A DNA stretch of 8,908 bases from JBBQBQ01 sp038317685 (GTDB lineage: Bacteria; Desulfobacterota; Desulfuromonadia; Desulfuromonadales; DDH964): NCBI GenBank assembly GCA_038317685.1, contig JBBQBQ010000138.1, positions 1 through 8,908 on the forward strand. Reading direction: 5' to 3'. The stretch's first letter is position 1. Every line of letters starts with the position of its first letter. The notes below the pieces were generated by a model that was not told the DNA's origin, searched no databases, and was given only the letters and a program-made list of their open reading frames with translations. Shown in pieces: positions 5,517 to 8,908 of the stretch. Both the position numbers and the translations under genes were made by a program.

Positions 5517-6454
5517 CGGGGCCATCGGAACGGCAGCGGGTGCACTTGGTGGTCCCCGGGAGCGCTGACGGCCAGCGGCTCGATCTGTTCCTGGTCAAGA
5601 CCCTTGAGGGCACTTCGCGCCGGGAGATCAAGCGAGCTTTCGATGGGGGACGGGTCTTTGTCGACGGAGCTGTAGTGCGTCGCGCCGGTTACCCGCTTGC
5701 CGGCGGGGAAGCGATTCAACTGACATTGGCGTCGGCGCCCCGGTTGCCAGAGCCCTCCGCCCTGAAGTTGCTGTTTCGCGACACTTGGCTCCTCGCCGTG
5801 GATAAACCGGCCGGCCTTCCCGCCCATCCGACGGTTGCTGGTCGCTCCAACGCTTTGGACCTGGTTCGGGACCTTTTGAAAAACAATGGAGAAGATGGCC
5901 AGCCGATCCTTCTGCACCGGTTGGATGCCGATACCTCCGGAGTCCTTCTTTTCGCCTTGACAGCGGCCGCCAATCGATCGGTTGCCGGCCAGTTTTCCGA
6001 CCGCCGGGTCGGCAAGAGCTATTTAGCGCTGGTGGCGGGTTCACCTCCTGAGACCCTGGAGATTGCCGACCATCTGAAACCGGGAGTACGCGGACGTACC
6101 GTGCGGGTCGCCAGCGGTGGTCAGCCGGCACGAACCATTCTTCGCACCCTGGCCCAAGGAACAGGGTTCGCCCTCGTGGAGGCGAGACCCCACACCGGAA
6201 GGACCCATCAGATCCGGGTGCATCTTGCCGCGGCCGGTCACCCCCTGATCGGGGACCGACTCTACGGCGGCCCGGTTGCTCTCCCGGTGCCGGGGAGCGG
6301 AGTCCTCACAGCCTCCCGTCATCTGCTCCATGCCCGAAGCCTGACCATTTGCCACCCCGGTACTGACCAAAACTTGACCATCGTATCGCCCCTTCCGAAA
6401 GACTTCCTACCCTTTATGGAACACCTTCCCATCCTTGCCGACCTGGACCCTTAA
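5498..6454 (+). CDS. RluA/RluD-family pseudouridine synthase with S4 domain
   Basis: It isomerises specific uridines to pseudouridine, in 23S rRNA for RluD/RluC relatives or in tRNA for others; the target cannot be told from sequence. From GTG 5498 it has 318 residues. An S4 RNA-binding domain (about 22-80, GQRLDLFL ... GGRVFVDG) precedes the catalytic domain (about 90-305). The catalytic motif HRLDADTSG puts the active Asp at 143. KSYLALV (173-179) and GRTHQIRVHLAAAGHPLIGD (234-253) are family signatures. Two starts compete: GTG 5498 (AAGAGG 7 nt upstream, 19-nt overlap with mtaB) and TTG 5513 (G-run upstream, a 4-nt TTGA overlap like that at mnmA/mtaB). Either start leaves the S4 domain intact. 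It is probably cotranscribed with mnmA-mtaB as a tRNA/rRNA modification unit. Confidence 0.92.
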   Translation: MGGIDLTGPSERQRVHLVVPGSADGQRLDLFLVKTLEGTSRREIKRAFDGGRVFVDGAVVRRAGYPLAGGEAIQLTLASAPRLPEPSALKLLFRDTWLLAVDKPAGLPAHPTVAGRSNALDLVRDLLKNNGEDGQPILLHRLDADTSGVLLFALTAAANRSVAGQFSDRRVGKSYLALVAGSPPETLEIADHLKPGVRGRTVRVASGGQPARTILRTLAQGTGFALVEARPHTGRTHQIRVHLAAAGHPLIGDRLYGGPVALPVPGSGVLTASRHLLHARSLTICHPGTDQNLTIVSPLPKDFLPFMEHLPILADLDP

Positions 6455-6508
6455 GGGCAGGGCGAACCGGGAAGAGGTTGAACCGTGTCGCCTGTCAGGA
6501 TGGAACGG
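6455..6508. other. Convergent junction without clear terminator
   Basis: These 54 bp separate two converging genes. AACCGT (6481-6486) can pair with ACGGTT (6505-6510), but the 18-nt loop is long and no T-run follows on either strand. I see no other gene or motif here. Confidence 0.5.
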
Positions 6509-7819
6509 TTAAAGATGCGCGGGAAGATTCTGCAGGGCACGCCCCCGGCCGCGCTCAAGATTCACGCAGGCGAGGAGGAGAATCCCGACCATGAAAAAGC
6601 CCGAAAGGGCGAGAATGGCGAGTCTGGTCGAACCGGTCAGATTGGCGATGAGGGCAAAGACGAGTGGGCCGAAGATGGAGGCGAACTTGTCACTGATGGC
6701 GTAGAAGCCGAAGAAACGGGCGCTTTTCCCGGGGGGGATGAGAGTGGCAAAGAGGGAACGGGAGATCGCCTGACTGCCGCCGAGGATCAAGGCAACGAGT
6801 AGGCCGAGGAGCCAGAACTGCCATCCCTTGGTCATGCTGAAAGCAAAGACGGTGATGGTCAGAAACACGACCAAACTGAACATGACCGTACGTTTGGGTC
6901 CCCAGGAAGCCGCCAAACGCCCGAAAAGCAGGGCGGCCGGCATGGCTACAAACTGGATCATCAGAAAAGTGCCGAGAATGGTGGTCTGGCTGAGACCGAG
7001 TTCCTCCCGGCCGAAAATGGCCGAAACGCTGATGACCGTCTGGATGCCGTCATTGTAGAACAGGAACGCCAGTAAAAAGAGGCTGAGATCTCGGTAGTGG
7101 ACCAGGTCGGTCAGAATCCGCAGGTAGCCCGTTAACCCTTTGAAAGGCGGGGTCGAGCTGGGCAAGGCAGCTTCCTCCCGGACCCAGAAAAAGGTCGGAA
7201 GGGCAAAGGCGAACCACCAGCAGCCAGTCAACAGAAAACCGGCCCGGGTTGCCACTCCTTTGTCGGCAAAACCGAGCGGAGCCGCGAATTGGATCATCAA
7301 AAAAACCACCAAAAGGACCAGCCCCCCACCAATATACCCAAGGGCATAGCCGCGAGCTGAGAGCTTGTCCAGATTGGGACCGCTGGCAAGGGACGGCAAG
7401 AAAGCGTTGTAAAAGATATTGCCGCCGGCAAAGCCGATATTGGCAACGACGAACAATCCCGCCGCCAGCAGATAGTCGCCGGGACCGGTTGTGGCCAGGA
7501 AGCAGGTGGCGACGCTTCCCGTCAGGCAAAAAACGATCAGGAGCCGGCGCCGTAGGCCGCGGCGGTCTGCCAAACTGCCGAGAGCTGGTGCCGCAATGGC
7601 CACCAGCAGCATTGACAGGGAAATCGCGTATCCCCAAAGAGCGGTAGCCGGCATGTGCCAAAGGCCCCAAGGGAGGGGGATTTCTACTCCTTCCCTTGGG
7701 ACCAGTGAGGCGATGTAGATCGGCAGGACGGCGGCTAAAACCACCGTTGCAAAGGCTGAGTTGGCCCAATCGTAAAGGCACCAGCCAATTTGAGCTTGGC
7801 GGTTACTTGGTTTTTGCAT
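6509..7819 (-). CDS. MFS transporter, UMF1 / Atg22-like family
   Basis: An inner-membrane major facilitator with about 12 predicted helices in 436 residues; the substrate is unknown. The N-terminus GWCLYDWANSAFAT is the hallmark of the UMF1 family (related to fungal Atg22 effluxers). The helix 2-3 loop GSLADRRGLRRR (81-92) is MFS motif A. GGSQAISRSLFATLIPP (347-363) and FFGFYAISDKFASIFGP (369-385) are further family signatures. ATG 7819 is chosen because the family begins just before this motif. An upstream extension to 7912 would run deep into the dsbC-like gene and adds a non-hydrophobic leader. No good Shine-Dalgarno precedes 7819, so translation may depend on coupling: the gene overlaps the end of the dsbC-like gene by 17 nt. 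Homologues in bacteria are mostly uncharacterised, so I give no gene symbol. Confidence 0.9.
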   Translation of the reverse strand: MQKPSNRQAQIGWCLYDWANSAFATVVLAAVLPIYIASLVPREGVEIPLPWGLWHMPATALWGYAISLSMLLVAIAAPALGSLADRRGLRRRLLIVFCLTGSVATCFLATTGPGDYLLAAGLFVVANIGFAGGNIFYNAFLPSLASGPNLDKLSARGYALGYIGGGLVLLVVFLMIQFAAPLGFADKGVATRAGFLLTGCWWFAFALPTFFWVREEAALPSSTPPFKGLTGYLRILTDLVHYRDLSLFLLAFLFYNDGIQTVISVSAIFGREELGLSQTTILGTFLMIQFVAMPAALLFGRLAASWGPKRTVMFSLVVFLTITVFAFSMTKGWQFWLLGLLVALILGGSQAISRSLFATLIPPGKSARFFGFYAISDKFASIFGPLVFALIANLTGSTRLAILALSGFFMVGILLLACVNLERGRGRALQNLPAHL

Positions 7820-8636
7820 CCGGACGGGCGTATTTCCCGGGTTGATCCGAGGGTTTGGTTTGCGCCTGTCCGTTGGTTTTGTTGGTCGGCTTGTCGCCCA
7901 GAAGTTTTTCAAAGGTTTCGGTATTTGCGCCGCTCACGAATTCGCCGTTCACCCAGTAGGTAGGGGTCGAACGGATACTCAGGCTGTTTCCAGCGGCCAA
8001 ATGTATGGACAGCTTGCCATTATCTTTGAAGGCCGGAAGAGGGGTCGCGTCGTACTTGCCCGCCATAACCTCTTCATAAGCTTTTGCGGGGTTGGCAGAA
8101 GAAAGGATGTAACGGGCTTTCTCCTCGGCTTTGGGATGCATCTTGAGCGGGAAGAGGAAGACATAGCGGGTCACGTCTTTGCGCTTCGCAAAAAAGGCTG
8201 AACCCTGCCGGCAGTAAGGGCAATCGGGGTCGGTGAATTCGATGACCTGGTTTTTCCCGCTGCCGATCTTGATTGCCTGGTCGAGGGGGAGGGTGTCAAG
8301 TTTTTTGGTAACAGCCCGGCCGACGCTTTCCTTGGTCAGGTTGTTCCCTTTGCTGTCCATGAGTTGACCGGCAATGATATGACCGCTGGCCGGAAAAAAA
8401 TAGAGAAGTCCCTTGGGAGTGTAGACTTCGTAAAGTCCGGCGACCGGGGTCGCGCGGTATTCTTCGGCCATCTCGGCGACTTGGGGGAAGAATTTTTTAA
8501 GAGCTTCGGCGACTTGGTTGTCTTTGGGCAGGGGGGAGAAAGTTTCTTCAGCGTTGGCCGCGGGACCGGTTAGTATGAGGCTGCCCAAGAGGGCCAATGC
8601 ACCAAAAAGAACTCGGCCTGAGGTGATTTTTAACAT
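7803..8636 (-). CDS. Periplasmic DsbC/DsbG-like thiol:disulfide isomerase
   Basis: A secreted thioredoxin-fold protein expected to reshuffle disulfide bonds, or to reduce periplasmic thiols. From ATG 8636 (AAGGGAG 7 nt upstream) it has 277 residues. A signal peptide with a long hydrophobic core ends in an Ala-x-Ala site at GPAANA (24-29), followed by EET. The N-terminal dimerisation domain (about 38-105, PVAGLYEVYTPKGLLYFFP) and linker precede the thioredoxin-like domain with C139-P-Y-C142 and the cis-proline loop STPTYWVNG (P225). The active-site pair are the only cysteines; the structural disulfide of E. coli DsbC (C141-C163) is missing. The last ~30 residues are polar, Lys/Pro/Gln-rich and probably disordered. 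A reducing partner such as DsbD is not in the window. Its first codon overlaps the YkgJ-like gene, and its end overlaps the transporter. Confidence 0.9.
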   Translation of the reverse strand: MLKITSGRVLFGALALLGSLILTGPAANAEETFSPLPKDNQVAEALKKFFPQVAEMAEEYRATPVAGLYEVYTPKGLLYFFPASGHIIAGQLMDSKGNNLTKESVGRAVTKKLDTLPLDQAIKIGSGKNQVIEFTDPDCPYCRQGSAFFAKRKDVTRYVFLFPLKMHPKAEEKARYILSSANPAKAYEEVMAGKYDATPLPAFKDNGKLSIHLAAGNSLSIRSTPTYWVNGEFVSGANTETFEKLLGDKPTNKTNGQAQTKPSDQPGKYARPDAKTK

Positions 8637-8908
8637 TGGATGACTCCCTTTTCTGGTGATTTGGTTTGACGCTGACGACATAGCCACTGACGATATCCGC
8701 ACTCGGAGGGCAGCCACCGGACGCTGGCAACAATATCCGGGGTGAGGCGCAAACAGCCTTCGCCGACCTCAAGGCGCTTATCATAGACCCGGCATTCCCG
8801 GGAGATGATATCTAAGTGTTGGCAGGCAACAGACGTGAAGTGAATAATACCGTCTCCGCCCTCCCATTTTTCGAAACAGCATTCTCCGCAGCGACGGCAC
8901 AACCCCTC
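8630..8908 (-). CDS. YkgJ-type cysteine-cluster protein (5' end outside window)
   Basis: A small protein of the YkgJ/YcgN (UPF0260-like) group, proposed to bind zinc or an Fe-S cluster through conserved cysteines; the biochemical role is not established. About 90 residues are visible, with LCRRCGECC followed by single cysteines in VACQH, RECRVYD, EGCLRL and SECGYR and two more near the end (ten in all). The phrase VRWLPSECGYR matches the family's conserved C-terminal motif. The reading frame is open to the window edge. A TTG at 8902 has GAGGGG touching it with no spacing, so the true start is probably just beyond 8908. The TAA stop at 8630-8632 gives a 7-nt overlap with the dsbC-like gene, whose RBS lies inside this one, implying one transcript and coupled translation. 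Confidence 0.82.
   Translation of the reverse strand, partial: EGLCRRCGECCFEKWEGGDGIIHFTSVACQHLDIISRECRVYDKRLEVGEGCLRLTPDIVASVRWLPSECGYRQWLCRQRQTKSPEKGVIQC
8644..8650 (-). promoter_or_regulatory. Ribosome binding site of the dsbC-like gene
   Basis: On the minus strand AAGGGAG precedes ATG 8636 by 7 nt. It fixes the start directly before a canonical signal peptide, rejects the extended frame up to 8717, and lies within the YkgJ-like coding region. Confidence 0.75.

Noticed and set aside
6481..6510. Terminator between the converging genes
   Set aside because: The stem is only 6 bp with an 18-nt loop and no T-run on either strand.
6485..6802. Plus-strand frame rich in Glu, Gly and Lys after the pseudouridine synthase
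   Set aside because: It is antisense to the 3' part of the UMF1 transporter and its charged, low-complexity composition is typical of a shadow of membrane-protein codons.
7820..7912. Upstream extension of the transporter frame
   Set aside because: The added residues are polar and lie within the dsbC-like gene. Family members begin just before the YDWANSAFAT motif.
8637..8717. Upstream extension of the dsbC-like frame
   Set aside because: It would bury the signal peptide internally. The AAGGGAG before ATG 8636 gives a canonical start.
1..8908. Mobile elements, CRISPR arrays, tRNA or rRNA genes
   Set aside because: No transposase, integrase, spaced repeats, cloverleaf or rRNA-like stretch was found; genes are densely packed and uniform in style.

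Overview
The window looks like a moderately GC-rich chromosome segment of a deltaproteobacterium, most likely of the Geobacter/Desulfuromonas group. That placement is an inference from protein style and gene order (a short EpsC-type CysE next to an Rrf2 regulator, NifS-type desulfurase and a short NifU/IscU, then MnmA and MtaB); no search was run. I see no mobile element, CRISPR array, tRNA or rRNA gene.

Left part (1-3094, + strand): a cysteine and Fe-S cluster operon. A palindrome at 9-33 closely resembles the E. coli type 1 IscR site and overlaps a TTGACA promoter element. After a leader with a perfect hairpin come cysE (TTG start at 117), iscR, iscS/nifS (GTG start) and iscU. A hairpin followed by a T-rich run closes this group at 3052-3094. 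A second, weaker hairpin with a T-run lies between iscR and iscS. The set makes O-acetylserine for cysteine synthesis, takes sulfur from cysteine, builds [Fe-S] clusters on IscU, and probably reports cluster status back to its own promoter through IscR.

Middle part (3142-6454, + strand): a tRNA/rRNA modification cluster of mnmA (2-thiouridine at U34), mtaB (methylthiolation of t6A37, a radical-SAM Fe-S enzyme) and an RluA/RluD-family pseudouridine synthase. mnmA and mtaB overlap by 4 nt, and mtaB and the synthase by 4 or 19 nt. The first two consume the products of the left part: persulfide sulfur and Fe-S clusters.

Right part (6509-8908, - strand): a convergent operon with overlapping genes, read from the right edge leftward. 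It holds a YkgJ-type cysteine-cluster protein (5' end outside the window), a secreted DsbC-like disulfide isomerase, and a 12-helix MFS transporter of the UMF1 / Atg22-like type. The two groups converge at 6455-6508, where I see no convincing terminator.

All gene families are known. The points worth a second look are the regulatory elements, the non-ATG starts, and small departures in key residues of IscR, IscS, IscU and the DsbC-like protein.
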